Below, piece by piece: positions 21,120 through 31,554 of a stretch of 64,000 bases of DNA; the first letter of the stretch is position 1; each line of letters starts with the position of its first letter. The notes under the pieces were generated by a model. That model was not told the origin of the DNA. It made no database searches and was given only the letters and a program-made list of their open reading frames with translations. Origin of the DNA: Ligustrum vulgare (Eukaryota > Streptophyta > Magnoliopsida > Lamiales > Oleaceae); NCBI GenBank assembly GCA_963555705.1, contig OY743171.1, forward strand, positions 15,065,352-15,129,351, written 5' to 3'. Made by a program: the position numbers and the translations under genes.

Positions 21120-22760
21120 AAATTATTTGTGAAATTTGATTTTGAACAAAATTTTAAGAATGACAAACCGTATGAATCTAAGTCGTCGTCGTCATTCTCA
21201 AAATATTTAAAGTCATCATCATTGTTGTCTCCGTCCGCCTGAGTCGAGGGTTCGGCACCGCTTGTTGGCATTGGAGTTGACCCCAATATTTGTCCCAAAA
21301 ATATCTACACCAACAATGTGGTAACTCGAGCAAGCTAGGACTTGTTCTTAGCGAGCTCAACTGCTTGGGTTTCCAGCTCAACTGCTTAGGTCTCCATTTT
21401 CTGCTCAAGCTCCACGACACACGCTGACTCTCATGTAGTGGGTGAATTAGTAGTCGATGATGCCGAATGGGAGCCGAGACCATCCAACCAACTCCATGGA
21501 CGTGGCCCCGCCTCTCTCTTAGTACCTCTCGAATGACATTGTGCTTATCGAATTGTGCCCCCGAGAAGATGGCATGCTGCGCCTATGTCTCCCTCTCCTA
21601 TAGCATGTCATCTTGAATATTCAATATATAAAATGATTAGATAAAAAGAGAAAATTTAAAATTGCGTCAAATTTAAAAAATTAAATAATGCTTACATATT
21701 GGTGCTCAGCCAGCTCTCTAATCCAAAGTTCACCCTGGTCTATATGTCGAGTGTGAGTGGAATGGAAGGCCACTCTCATGTCTCGAGATTCCTCTATCCA
21801 AAAAATAATTGATAGTAAAAAATAACATATATTAAATTTTTAGTTTATAAAATTAAATCCGTACTTTCGTATGATGCGTTACCACAATGCTCTTGGACCC
21901 CTATAAGCTAGGGTACGAGATCCTGGCTTAATTGACCGTGTTCCTCTATGACGCAGCCTGAAAAACAAAAAATAAATTATAAATTAAATATGAAAATAAA
22001 TATAAATTAACAAATAAAATATAAATCATAATTTTACCTTGAAGGATGCACTCTCAAACAACTTCATGCAGTTACCCCACTCAAACATGTCAATGTCATT
22101 AAAGTGTTTTGTGCACCTGTGTATCTTGTGGTGTTTGTGGCCTTGCCATTGTATTCCTTGTAGCACTCTTGTCAATGCCCTTATCAACCCAATGGCATTT
22201 CTCCGGTGAAACATTGCCCTTGGTGTTGAAATATTTCTATGGGAAAAAAGTTAGATTTAACGTTTGATGAAATTGACATAATTAAAATACGATGAATTTT
22301 TAAATCAATTTAAAATCTCGTATCTCGACCTCTTCGCGAATGCGGTCCTTTAAATGTTGTGGGACCTTGCTCCATCCCATGTACTTGGGGATGATGAACT
22401 GACAAACCGTTGTCCCTACAAATCAAATGAATTCTAGCTCTTTAGGACCAAGAGAACGGACTGTCCTCTCCGTGTCCAATTCAAACTTTATTGGCAGTGG
22501 AACATTTCCATTGTCCTTTAAGCACTTTTCGACCTTAAGTATTTGGTTCTTGCCACGCCTCTTTGGCGGTGGTGCTGAAAGGAAGTCAATAAAACTAGTT
22601 ATTATTCTATGTTTAAAAAATAAACAGTAATTTTTGTTAAGTAACCATCAAACGTACTGAAGGAAGAAATACCTGACTCGCAGGGAGGTGGAAATCGACG
22701 TCCGCCTCTATTGGGGTCTTGATTATCCCCATCCCCTTCGTGGGAAATCACATCAGCCAT
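21120..22760 (-). pseudogene. TNPA-like (plant transposase Ptta/En/Spm) gene of CACTA 1
   Basis: The start MADVISHEGDGD lies at 22,760 and exon 1 ends at GAGTCAG followed by GTATTT (near 22,678). Next exons read PPPKRRGKNQILKVEK, LPIKFELDTERTVRSLGPKE, then IKPGSRTLAYRGPRALW and MRVAFHSTHTRHIDQGELW. The C-terminal part has a Leu/Glu-rich coiled-coil stretch (ELEQKMET, AVELETQAVELAK) and ends in an acidic tail (DNNDDDFKYFENDDDDLDS). This order resembles the second protein of En/Spm elements, which binds subterminal repeats. Several stops are present (after RALW, in the DDML-ERET segment and in the coiled coil), so it is decayed. Exon borders are approximate. Confidence 0.72.
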
Positions 22761-22974
22761 ATTTTGTATAGATTGTGGACTAAACCACAAATTTATCCAA
22801 CTATAGGGACTAAGATGCAAATTAATCATGGAGGCATTGAGATTATGAGTTGATCACTATAAAATACTACTTAACTCTAAGTACATATAGATAAATACTA
22901 CTTCAATTATAAACTCATTCTAAAGAAGTCATTTGATACAAATAAAAGCACATAGTAAATAAAATCGATAATTA
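22761..22974 (-). other. Intron-like spacer between ARL8 fragment and TNPA-like gene
   Basis: AT-rich, with stops in all frames. It begins on the minus strand with a possible splice donor (AAT followed by GTACTT) at the end of the ARL8-like exon. Confidence 0.45.
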
Positions 22975-23090
22975 TTTTACTGTAATCGTATAAAAGTACA
23001 TTTACAAGTGAAGTTTTCCCTGCAATTTGAAGACCAATCAAAGAAAGCTCCATTTCTTGCTTGAAGAAAAGGTTGTACCACAAACAATTT
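22975..23090 (-). pseudogene. Captured exon fragment of an ARL8 small GTPase gene
   Basis: The minus strand encodes LFFKQEMELSLIGLQ, then IAGKTSLVN. This equals the N-terminal part of the Arf-like GTPase ARL8, including the GTP-binding P-loop GxxxxGKT (GLQIAGKT, with Ile where ARL8 has Asn). ARL8 acts on endosomes, lysosomes or vacuoles in trafficking, and in plants is also a host factor for tobamovirus replication. Only this part of the gene is present; the switch regions and the rest are missing. It lies within CACTA 1, upstream of the TNPA-like gene and beside the hAT insertion, as for gene fragments picked up by CACTA elements. It is not expected to make a working GTPase. Confidence 0.78.
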
Positions 23091-23142
23091 TTCACGTCAA
23101 TCAATTTCAAAAATCTCATATAACAAGGAAACATGATACGGT

Positions 23143-23345
23143 TAGGGGTGGCAAAACGGCTGGTCAAAACATGAGCTGAGGGCAGCTCGGCTCGTCGAAA
23201 TGGTGAGCCGATAGACAAGCCAAACATCCTCGTCGAACCATGAGCTGAGCCATGCTCGGCTCGTGGTTCGACGAGCCGCTCGTTGGAACGAGCCACGAGA
23301 CAGGCTCGTGTTTCGTTCCAACAAGCCTAACAAGCCTATGAGCTG
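23143..23345 (+). repeat. hAT left terminal and subterminal repeats
   Basis: GC-rich stretch with many ggctcg/cgagcc and gagctgag motifs right after the terminus, repeated in inverted form at the right end. Its composition contrasts sharply with the AT-rich surroundings. Confidence 0.75.
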
Positions 23346-23797
23346 CTTGGCTCGCCGACTAGCTTAATTAAAAAAAAAATCAATCCGACTGTTGGGGACT
23401 TCCTAACGGTCGTTGTGTTCAAATTCCGACCGTTGGCGACGTCCAACATTCATTTCATATATTTTTTCTTTCTTTCTTTCTTTCCCCCTATAAATACCCC
23501 TAAAATCAACTTCATTTTCACTTCATCTCTCAACACAACTCTCCTATACTATTACTATACATATTCTCAAATTCTCAATCCACCCCTACTACTACACGTC
23601 TACAATTTCATTTCAGTCTCTCAATTCTATTTATATTTTCTAACCACTTATTATTTATACAATACATATATTTCATTTTCAATTTTCTTATCACTTCAAG
23701 TCTTCTCCTACACTACAAATTGTCAAATTCTACAATTACACACCACACTCCACTCCACACATTTCAATTTTTATTTCAGATTTTCAACTACAAAAGA

Positions 23798-26018
23798 ATG
23801 GATTCCAACAACCGAAGATTTGTTAATGAATTTTTCGATGGTCCACCTGGATTTGGGGATGACTCAACACCACAATCTCATGATCAGTCTCACTTCAACG
23901 ATGAATTCGCCAATCTCAACTATGTTCCAATTCCCAAAAATCATGAAGAAGTTGCACTTAATCAATAGATCGATTTAGATGATGTTGAAGAAGATGTGGA
24001 TGTTGAAGTCTTAGAAAATGATCCCAATCTTCCCGACGCAAAAGGGAAGCGAAAAGCTGCAAAATGTACAAAGAAAGTTGCAAAGTGTTGGGATCACTTC
24101 AAATTGATCTCAATTGGGAAAAAAATTGAATCATCACCAGAAGAGTTCAAAGCAGTGTGCAAATACTGTGCACAACAATTGGCATAGAAAAAAGGTATTG
24201 GTACTACACACCTCAATCATCACTATAGCAAGTGTGTTTCCAAACACGGGTTTGTTGAATCAAATCAAAGTCAATTACGATTTGGTTCATCTGCTAGTGA
24301 TTCTGCTACTAGATCTACTACACTTTCGAATTTGATGTATTCCGATCAAGGGAATCGAATCGGCATGGTTCAATTCGTTGCGGGGGCGGAGTTGCCACTA
24401 AGCATAGCGGACAACGAATATTTTGTTATATATATCAAACAGTATCTTCAACCCAGGTACGCTGGTATTACTCGAAACACTCTGCGTGCTGATACTATAG
24501 CACATTTTACTAAAACGAAGAAGCAATTAATACTCGATTTAAATAAATATGGTGGTGTTATTTCTTTTACTTCCAATCTTTGGGAAGGAATTAACAAAAA
24601 AAGTTATATTGCTGCAGCTGCAACTGCACACTACATCGATCCACTTTGGGTTATACATAAAAATAAAAAAAAATAAAAAGTTTTAAAATTATAGAATTTC
24701 CTCATAACGCATCCAACATATTTTATGTTATACTGCAAATTTTTAGAGAATGTGGTTTTGAAAGTAAAATTCGATCTTTTACTTTCGATAATGCTAGCGT
24801 AAATAAGGTTGTTGTGGATAAGTTATGTAGAATTCTTAATCTGGACTTTGGTGATTTTTTATTTCATGTTAGATGTTGTTGTCATATTTTAAATCTAATT
24901 GTTCAAGATGGAATGAAGCATATTAAAGAGAAAATGGATAGAATAAGAGATGCATTAGAATACATAACTATATCACCGAGTAGAAAACAATATTTTGAAG
25001 AGATGTATTCACAATACAATTTAGATTCTAAGAAATCTATCACCAACGTAGGTCATAGGTGGAACTTTACATATTTATTACTTAAATCATGTGAAGGTTA
25101 TGAACATATAATAACCGAATATTATAACAGTAGAACACTTAGGAATGACGATGATCCTCTATTAATAGAATCAGATTGGGAAGTTGCTTTCAAAGTCAAA
25201 AGATTTTTGATATGTTTTTACGATTCAACCAACATATTATCTGGGGTATATTACCCAACTAGTTCAAGAGTTCTTGAACGTCTCTATGTTATTGAAAGAA
25301 CTTTTTATAGATATAGACATGACACATTTTTTCAAGATATGATAATTGCCATGGAAATGAAATTTAGAAAATATTGTGAAGATTTACCTGTGTTATTTCC
25401 TTTAGCATGCATAATGGATCCGCGTTACAACTTAAAGGGTACGAAACTTCTTGTTTCTAAAATCAATAGCTCGTTGATTTTGGATAAACCTATCACTTAT
25501 AATAATTTAGAAAGCACGTTAGTAAGCATGTATACCGTATATGCAGCACGATTAGGAACTACACTTGAAGTCGATGAAGCAAAATTATTGGATTTAATGG
25601 ATGAAATGAGTCGAACACAAGGAACTTCTTCTTACACCGTGTCTTCTAGATGTAACGAATCAGGTTCAAATCCAATTGTAATACCTGAAGAATTACAAAT
25701 TTATTTTCAACAAGATTTACTTAGAAATGTGGAGCGTGCTAATTCTTTAGAGTTTGATTTACTAGAATATTAGCGAACAAACGAACGGAGATATCCAATT
25801 GTTTCTGCCATAACAAAAGATCTACTAACACCACCGATTAGCACGGTAGCTTCGGAGTTTTCTTTTAGTGCAGGTAAAAGAGTTTTGTTAGAAGTCGAAG
25901 CAGACTAAAAGAAGATATTTTGGAAGCGTTAATGTGTGTCAAAGATTGGCAAGATGCTCATTTTTGCATACAAAATAAGTATGCCGAAATTGCATGCAGT
26001 CAGGTAAATGATATGTAA
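23798..26018 (+). pseudogene. hAT transposase pseudogene
   Basis: ATG at 23,798 starts MDSNNRRFVNEFF. A BED-type zinc finger follows (CWDHFKLI, AVCKYCAQQLA, HLNHHYSKC) with stops at 23,966-23,968 and 24,186-24,188. The catalytic core has ISFTSNLWEG, where the first catalytic Asp (TSD-W) has become Asn, then TFDNASVN with the second Asp, and HVRCCCHILNLIVQDG, the C-H motif. The long open part (24,814-25,773) continues through PLACIMDPRY to the C-terminal dimerisation domain LLTPPISTVASEFSFSAGKR. An A-run frameshift near 24,670, a TAG after LEFDLLEY (25,771-25,773) and a frameshift near 25,880 follow. Length fits the family. It is inactive by several independent lesions. Confidence 0.88.
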
Positions 26019-26422
26019 ACTTTTAATTCCTTCCTTTAAATTATAATTTTCATTTCAAAACAAAAATTGTACACGTAACAAATTGTTCGTGTATAATTTT
26101 AACTCCGCATACTACAAAATTCAAATATTCAATCAAGTTAGTAGTCAATCCCAAGCCCGGATAAAAAGGAGGAAGGTTTTAATTTTAAAACTTGTAAATT
26201 TTAATTTATTTACTCAATTTTATTTTGCCTTTCCAAATATTAATTTTTGACATGTTTACTAACATTCATAACTTATAGTCTTATACAGTATACTTACTAA
26301 GTATTAATTATTTGTTACAAATTTACGCAACTAATTAAAATTTTATATGCAATATATAATTAATATTCAACTTATTTAATTATTTTATGTTAACTTTAAA
26401 AAAAAAAATCACGAGCCACGAG
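26019..26422. other. hAT 3' non-coding DNA
   Basis: AT-rich sequence after the transposase stop, with no ORF of note. It ends in the first GAGCCACGAG motifs of the right subterminal region, where the solo LTR inserted. Confidence 0.5.
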
Positions 26423-27425
26423 TGACGCGATCCCGGTCAGGGAATCTCGTCGAACACGCGGAATAACGATATTTAAAATCCTAGGAAAGATCTAAATCAG
26501 ATCTGACACGAAAATAACAAGAATTAAAATATTGGAACGATAAGATTGACGATAGGACCTTGACCCAAGATTCACGACGCAAGAAATTGACGATGCGGAA
26601 TCGAGATCCAAGGTTTTCGAAACACCACAAGGACTTGTCAATTTTCTTGATAAGATTCTAATCGGACACGCCACAAATATTCTCGCGAATATTTGATAAG
26701 TACAACGCCACAAATATTTCCACAATATTTGATAGGTCGGATTTGTTCTTGAAGAACACAAAAGGGACTCTTCAATCTTTCAATTGGAGAAAACTCTCTC
26801 AACTATATTAATCTCAAAATCAATCTTAACTGTTTTTACAATGAATTGAAAAGCGTATAAATAAGCAAAATAACCTAGCATCTAATTTACTCAAAATAGA
26901 ATTCTAATTATGCTAAAATTCTAAAATAGGTAAACAACCTAAAATAATAAAAGGAAATAAAATAATTAAAAATCCGCAAAATCTGGCCCGCTCCTCATTT
27001 ACGGCCGTGAAGAATACTTTTACGGCCGTAAAGCCTTCTCTGGTCCAAAATTGTTTTGTGAGTTACGGCCGTGACGAATTTCTTACGACCGTGAAGTTTC
27101 CCTTTTTTGAACGTTACGGCCGTAACTTCCAGGCTTACGGCCGTAAGCCTCCTTCTGCAGAAAATCTTCATTTTTCCTCGTTAATTGATTACGGCCGTGA
27201 TTGTAAGATTTACGGCCGTGAATACATGGGTTACGGCCGTGAAGGTCATCCATTACGGCCGTAATGGAATTTCTGCATAAATAATTTCTTTTACTCGATT
27301 CGGCTCGATCCGTCCCTCTTCTCGGCTCGATCCCAACACGGAACTTGCTCCGTTTTGCACGTAGATCACTATCATATTGTCGATGGCTCGAATTTACCCT
27401 TCGATGCCTGGTCCGGATCACATCA
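26423..27425 (-). repeat. Solo LTR (1,003 bp) in the hAT element
   Basis: The sequence starts TGACGCGATCCCGG, ends GGATCACATCA, and is flanked by the perfect 5-bp duplication acgag (26,418-26,422 and 27,426-27,430). No PBS, polypurine tract or coding sequence is attached, so it is a solo LTR left by LTR-LTR recombination. Orientation is inferred as minus: a TATA-like stretch (complement of gcgtataaataag) near 26,850-26,865 then precedes a CT/GA-rich R-U5-like part, and the ACGGCCGT array lies upstream in U3. The family was not identified. Confidence 0.82.
27001..27262. repeat. ACGGCCGT palindrome array in the solo LTR
   Basis: Nine exact copies of ACGGCCGT start at 27,001, 27,022, 27,065, 27,116, 27,137, 27,191, 27,212, 27,233 and 27,255, plus a variant acgaccgt at 27,085. 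Most are flanked as TTACGGCCGT(G/A)A. Successive spacings are 21, 43, 20, 31, 21, 54, 21, 21 and 22 bases. Two copies expand into perfect longer palindromes (27,131-27,150 and 27,250-27,267). In minus orientation the array lies in U3, about 150 bases upstream of the TATA-like site, where enhancer repeats would be. Confidence 0.85.
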
Positions 27426-27600
27426 ACGAGCAAAAGCTCGGCTCGGCCCATGAGCCACGAGCTCGTGGGCAGAGCCGAGCTCGGCTTTGCCCACACGAGC
27501 AGAGCCTCTGCTCGGCTCGTTTAGGGCGAGCTCATGGCTCGACTCATCCAAATGATGAGCCAAGCATGGCTATCCGACCATTGCCATCCCTAGATACAGT

Positions 27601-28857
27601 TAATTGAGATATATTTTCTCAAGAATGCTTGTGTGAACCAAAAAAATCCTCTAACTTAAAGTTGTAACGCTCCAAGTAAACTGACGCGTTACTAAGACAT
27701 TCATATCATAGACACTGTAACTTTGATCATTATAACCTCAAGGAAAACATAAATGTGAAGGAAAAGACGCAAAAGGAATTTACTTGCAAAAGTTAGGCAT
27801 AGTTTCTTTTCTCTGTTTAACATGTTAGAAAGAAAAATCATATAAATTAGTACAGGTTTTCAAATTAAGAAATTCCAAGTTCTCATGATAGAGGCCTTAT
27901 AATATAAAAATTCACAGTTGGAATCACTTTAAAATTTGTTTTATGTAAGTGGCAGTAAGATTTCAAAAAATTAGGCAGTATATCAAAATTCTAGTAAGCT
28001 CAGCTCATATCTCTTGACTGAACAGGGAGAAACAAATATTTTATTAAAATGAGGCAGTGTATCCAATTTTTTTGGTAACATAAAAGACTCGTTTATGTAC
28101 CACATATCAAAATTTGAAAGCCCAAAATTTGCTTGTTTGCTGATTTTGTATAATTCAACTATATAATTTAAGGAGCTAACCTACGTGAGGGTCAATTTTT
28201 CCTACTCGAATAGTGTCTTAACGTATGGCACATGATATTTAATTAATCATACTATCAAAAGTCTTAACATATGGCACATATGTATTTGGCATTATGAACT
28301 TTTAAGTTTTTGGCAAGCAAATCAACTAAGAGAGACTTGAAAAGGAAGAAAGAAAAAGTGATTTTGGGCCAACTCCGGTCAATGTCCTCAAAAGCCGAGC
28401 AAAATGACGATCGTAATTAAAAATATTAACACAAAACAGGAGCAATTGAATTGCACCCACACCAGAAAATCTGCAAGCATTTTTTCCTTCTAAGAATTCC
28501 TCTTTATATTAAAGAAAATCTTAAATTTATAAAACATAAACTGGGAAAAAAATTTTAAAAAAAAATGCAAAGATAGGCCTCCATATTAGCAAACAAAATG
28601 GAGAAACGGACACAAAAAATGAAGTTGTATAAATGGAAATAAAAACATACATATACGAAAATTAAAAAAGAAGAGAAATGATTATACTTTCTAGCTATTA
28701 TTCTGGAGTCCTTCTCTTGTCTCTGAACCAACCAAACACTTTTTTTGTCTAAAAATAAAACACCACATAGTATAAAGGAACTACGTAATAATTAACTACA
28801 ACATAGAGGACTCACGATGAAAGAGGTTTAATTGAGAAACTGCAAAGGAGTGGTAGT
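27601..28857. other. CACTA 1 internal non-coding DNA
   Basis: AT-rich DNA between the hAT and copia D, with no ORF or motif recognised on either strand. It may hold the upstream part of the captured ARL8 segment (5' leader, promoter), but no coding match was seen. Confidence 0.4.
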
Positions 28858-29199
28858 AGAAGGGATTTAAGAATTTATAGAGATAAAATATTTGTATTTC
28901 TTGATTCAATATGATACAGTATACAGAGTTAAATAGGCTGATGCCTCAACAGAAAATATTCTGATTGTACAATGTATAGACACATGTTTGAATAGGACAA
29001 AGAATTTAACCCTAATGTGTAATGGACTCTTTTAGGTAATAACATATGATATGGGCCTGAAATAAGAAAATAATACAAATGAACTTGAGGCCCAAAGCAA
29101 TAGCCCATAGGCTGGATTTGATCTGTGATATGTTTTCAGACACGGTTAAGTCAACCACTTCTTCAAAATGATTCAGATAGTTAGGGTTCATCGCTTTCA
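28858..29199 (-). repeat. 3' LTR of copia D
   Basis: It is nearly identical to 33,954-34,294 with only a handful of substitutions, so the insertion seems younger than copia A. The TGAAAG start follows the polypurine tract. Confidence 0.85.
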
Positions 29200-29220
29200 C
29201 CCCATCTCAAACTGGAGGCG

Positions 29221-29460
29221 GTGAACTGACTCTGAGTTTGTCTCTGAGATATGAGAATCATGAATTTGAGAGAGGTTTGGTGAGCAGATCAGCTGTTTGG
29301 TCAGAAGAAGGTATGAACTTCACTTCTAGTTCCTAATTCAAGACTTTATCTCGTATAAAATATAGATCTAACTCTATATGTTTTGTGCGAGCGTGAAACA
29401 CCGGATTTGATACCAGTGAGTTGGCTCCCAGGTTTGGGTAAGATGTAAGCCTCTGTTACT
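29221..29460 (-). pseudogene. Copia D RNase H C-terminal remnant
   Basis: The minus strand reads [19 protein letters not shown], then after a stop ELEVKFIPSSDQTADLLTK and FSYLRDKLRV. These are the last blocks of copia RNase H ([11 protein letters not shown], ADxLTK). The preceding RNase H (the SDADWAG and STEAEY blocks) is absent; RT ends at GLHLTQT and joins this remnant directly near 29,460, an internal deletion of several hundred bases. Confidence 0.75.
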
Positions 29461-30621
29461 TCTGTGAACTTCAATTCCCAAAATTTGATGTAGAGGTCCC
29501 ATGTCTTTTAAAGCAAAAACTTTGTTGAGCTGGTGTATGAAGTTTTGTAAAGCCCCTGCATTGTTACCAGTTACAATTATGTCATCAACATAAATCAATG
29601 CAAAAATAATATTTTTCCCATCAACCAAAAAGAACAGGGAATTGTCAGCTTTGGATTGACAAAACTTCCAATCCAAAAAAGTTTTTCATAAACTTTCAAA
29701 CCATGCTCTTGGAGCTTGCTTCAATCCATAAAGTGCTTTGTTTAACTTGCATACAAACTGAGGTTTCTCCTTGTTCAAAAAACCTTCTGGCTGTTTAATG
29801 TATACTTTTTCTTCCAATTTTCCATTCAAAAAAGCATTATTTATGTCAATTTGTCTCAACTCCCAGTTTCTTAACACTGTCAAGCTCAAAATGATCCTTA
29901 ATGTAGAAGTCTTAATGATAGGGCTATAGGTTTCATAGAAATCAACTCCATAAGTTTGTAGGAACCCCTTAGCCACTAACCTGGCTTTATATCTTTGCAC
30001 TTTACCATCAGCACCATGTTTGACTTGAAAAACCCATTTGCAGTCTATGATTCTGTGATTTGTTGGTGGATGAACAAGAGTCTAGGTGTCATTTTTGCGT
30101 AGTGCATTAAACTCTTCTACCATTGCATTTTTCCAGTTTTTGCTAGCTAAAGCTTGCTGGATATTTGTTGGTACTTCCTCACCTTCAAGTCTAGAAAAAT
30201 GTTGTTTAGTAGCTTTAGTTGAGTAAACCTTTGGTTTGAAAATGCCTGCCTTGTTCCTTGTTGTCATATGATGTCCTATGTTGGTATCCTCAATACTCAC
30301 TTCATCAGTCCTTTCAGTTTCTGTGGTAATGGCATTTTGATTTTCTTGAGAAATGAAATCATCAGTTTCTGTTTCCAGTCTTACAATTTCACCAGTGATC
30401 TGATCATTTCCATCCTGTTCATTGTTTGTTTGTTCAAACATTTGGGAAGGTTCTGTTGCCAAACCAGCTTGAGCTTGACCATTACAAGTAGAATCATTGT
30501 TGACTGGTAGAGTGTATGTTTGAAAAGGTAAAGTATGGATTATGACTTCAGATTTTTCTTGGCTTTGGTTTTTGTTAAGGATTTTATTGTGAAATGGGAA
30601 ATCCAATTCATTGAAGACCAC
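29430..30621 (-). pseudogene. Copia D reverse transcriptase, broken
   Basis: Three open pieces lie in order: 30,621-30,082 (linker, then LEGEEVPTNIQQAL and WKNAMVEEFNALRKNDT), 30,000-29,686 (KARLVAKGFLQTYGVDFYE, QIDINNAFLNGKLEEKVY, NKALYGLKQAPRAW) and 29,676-29,430 (LIYVDDIIVTGN with an intact catalytic motif, then GPLHQILGIEV). A stop near 30,084 replaces the W of a TW-L motif and a frameshift lies near 29,680. The enzyme would copy element RNA. Confidence 0.85.
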
Positions 30622-31554
30622 ACGTCTAGATATGTAAATTCTTCCAGTTTCACTAAGCCACTTATAGCCTTTGTGAGATTAGCTATATCCTAGGAAGGTG
30701 CATTTAGTAGAATGAAAATCAAACTTGTGTTTTTGATAGGGTCTAAGGCAAGGATAGCAAGTGCAACCAAAGGTTTTGAGTGTGTTGTAGTCAACTTTCC
30801 TTTTAAATAGGATTTCAAATGGTGATTTCATGTTAAGGGTAGGTGTAGGTAATCTATTTATCAAATAGGTTGCAGTCTGAAAGGCTTCCCACCAATAGAA
30901 GAGTGGCATTTTGGCTTGTGCTAGTAGTGTCAAACCGATTTCTGTTATGTGTCTGTGTTTTCTTTAAGCTCTTCCATTTTGAGGTGATGTGTATGGGCAA
31001 GATTATCTGAGTTCAATTCCAAATTGGGTAGCAATAGTGGTTAAAGGTTTAAACTCTCCCCCACCATCAGTTTGTAACACTTTGATTTTTCTTTCAAATT
31101 TGTTTTCCACTAATGTTTTGAATTGGGTGAAACAGCTTAAGGTTTCAGATTTGTTCCTCATAGGATAGATCCAGGTGAACCTACTGTGGTCATCAATAAA
31201 AAGGATGTAATAATTGAAGCCTGATGTAGATTTAATGGGTGCTAGTCCCCATACATCTGAATCGATCAGATCTAGAGTGTTTTTAGCATGTGAGTTTGAT
31301 AATTTGAAAGGTAAATGATGTAATTTGCCAAGTTGACAAGCATTGTAGAAATCTAAACTTTCATTCAACTTTATGTTTTCATTGCATAATTTCAGAACAT
31401 GAGCTAGTACATTCTTTGATGGATGACCTAATTTTCTATGCCAAAGACTAGATTCAGACTAAAATAAATTGAAGCAGAATTTAGGACTTGACTTCTTGGA
31501 ATTAACAATAAAAGCTAATGGATGCCTTTGGGATGAAGAGTTAGACTTCTAGGA
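30622..31554 (-). pseudogene. Copia D integrase, broken
   Basis: The minus strand starts with the GAG-pre-integrase region (SSLWHRKLGHPSKNVLAHVL), then ACQLGKLHHLPF. The core has LDLIDSDVWG, ILFIDDHSRFTWIY and LQTDGGGEF, followed by a stop, SPQNGRA, a stop, and the RKHRHITEIGLTLL helix. The C-terminal part has KTFGCTCYPCLRPY and KCTFLGYS. The zinc-finger CxxC is reduced to YNACQ, with one Cys changed to Tyr. At least four in-frame stops are present. Confidence 0.82.

Larger units (their letters stand above)
23143..27592 (+). mobile_element. hAT element (Ac-like) inside CACTA 1
   Basis: The ends are TAGGGGTGGCAA (23,143) and TTGCCATCCCTA (to 27,592). An 8-bp duplication with one mismatch flanks it (gatacggt 23,135-23,142; gatacagt 27,593-27,600). 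Both subterminal regions (23,160-23,340 and 27,426-27,570) are dense in GGCTCG/CGAGCC motifs, possible transposase-binding sites. It carries a transposase gene with BED finger, catalytic core and dimerisation domain. A 1-kb solo LTR (26,423-27,425) sits between that gene and the right end. Total length is 4,450 bp, about 3.4 kb without the LTR. Confidence 0.88.

Noticed and set aside
23142..23333. Arg/Ser-rich ORFs at the hAT left end
   Set aside because: They are translations of the GGCTCG-rich subterminal repeats.
27001..27262. Regularly spaced palindromes considered as a CRISPR-like array
   Set aside because: Repeats of 8 bases with 13-bp gaps in a plant LTR do not fit CRISPR; there are no cas genes.
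27007..27496. ORFs on both strands with repeated YGR (plus) or GR-rich (minus) units
   Set aside because: They arise because ACGGCCGT reads as Tyr-Gly-Arg in one frame; copies fall in different frames, so no protein is selected.
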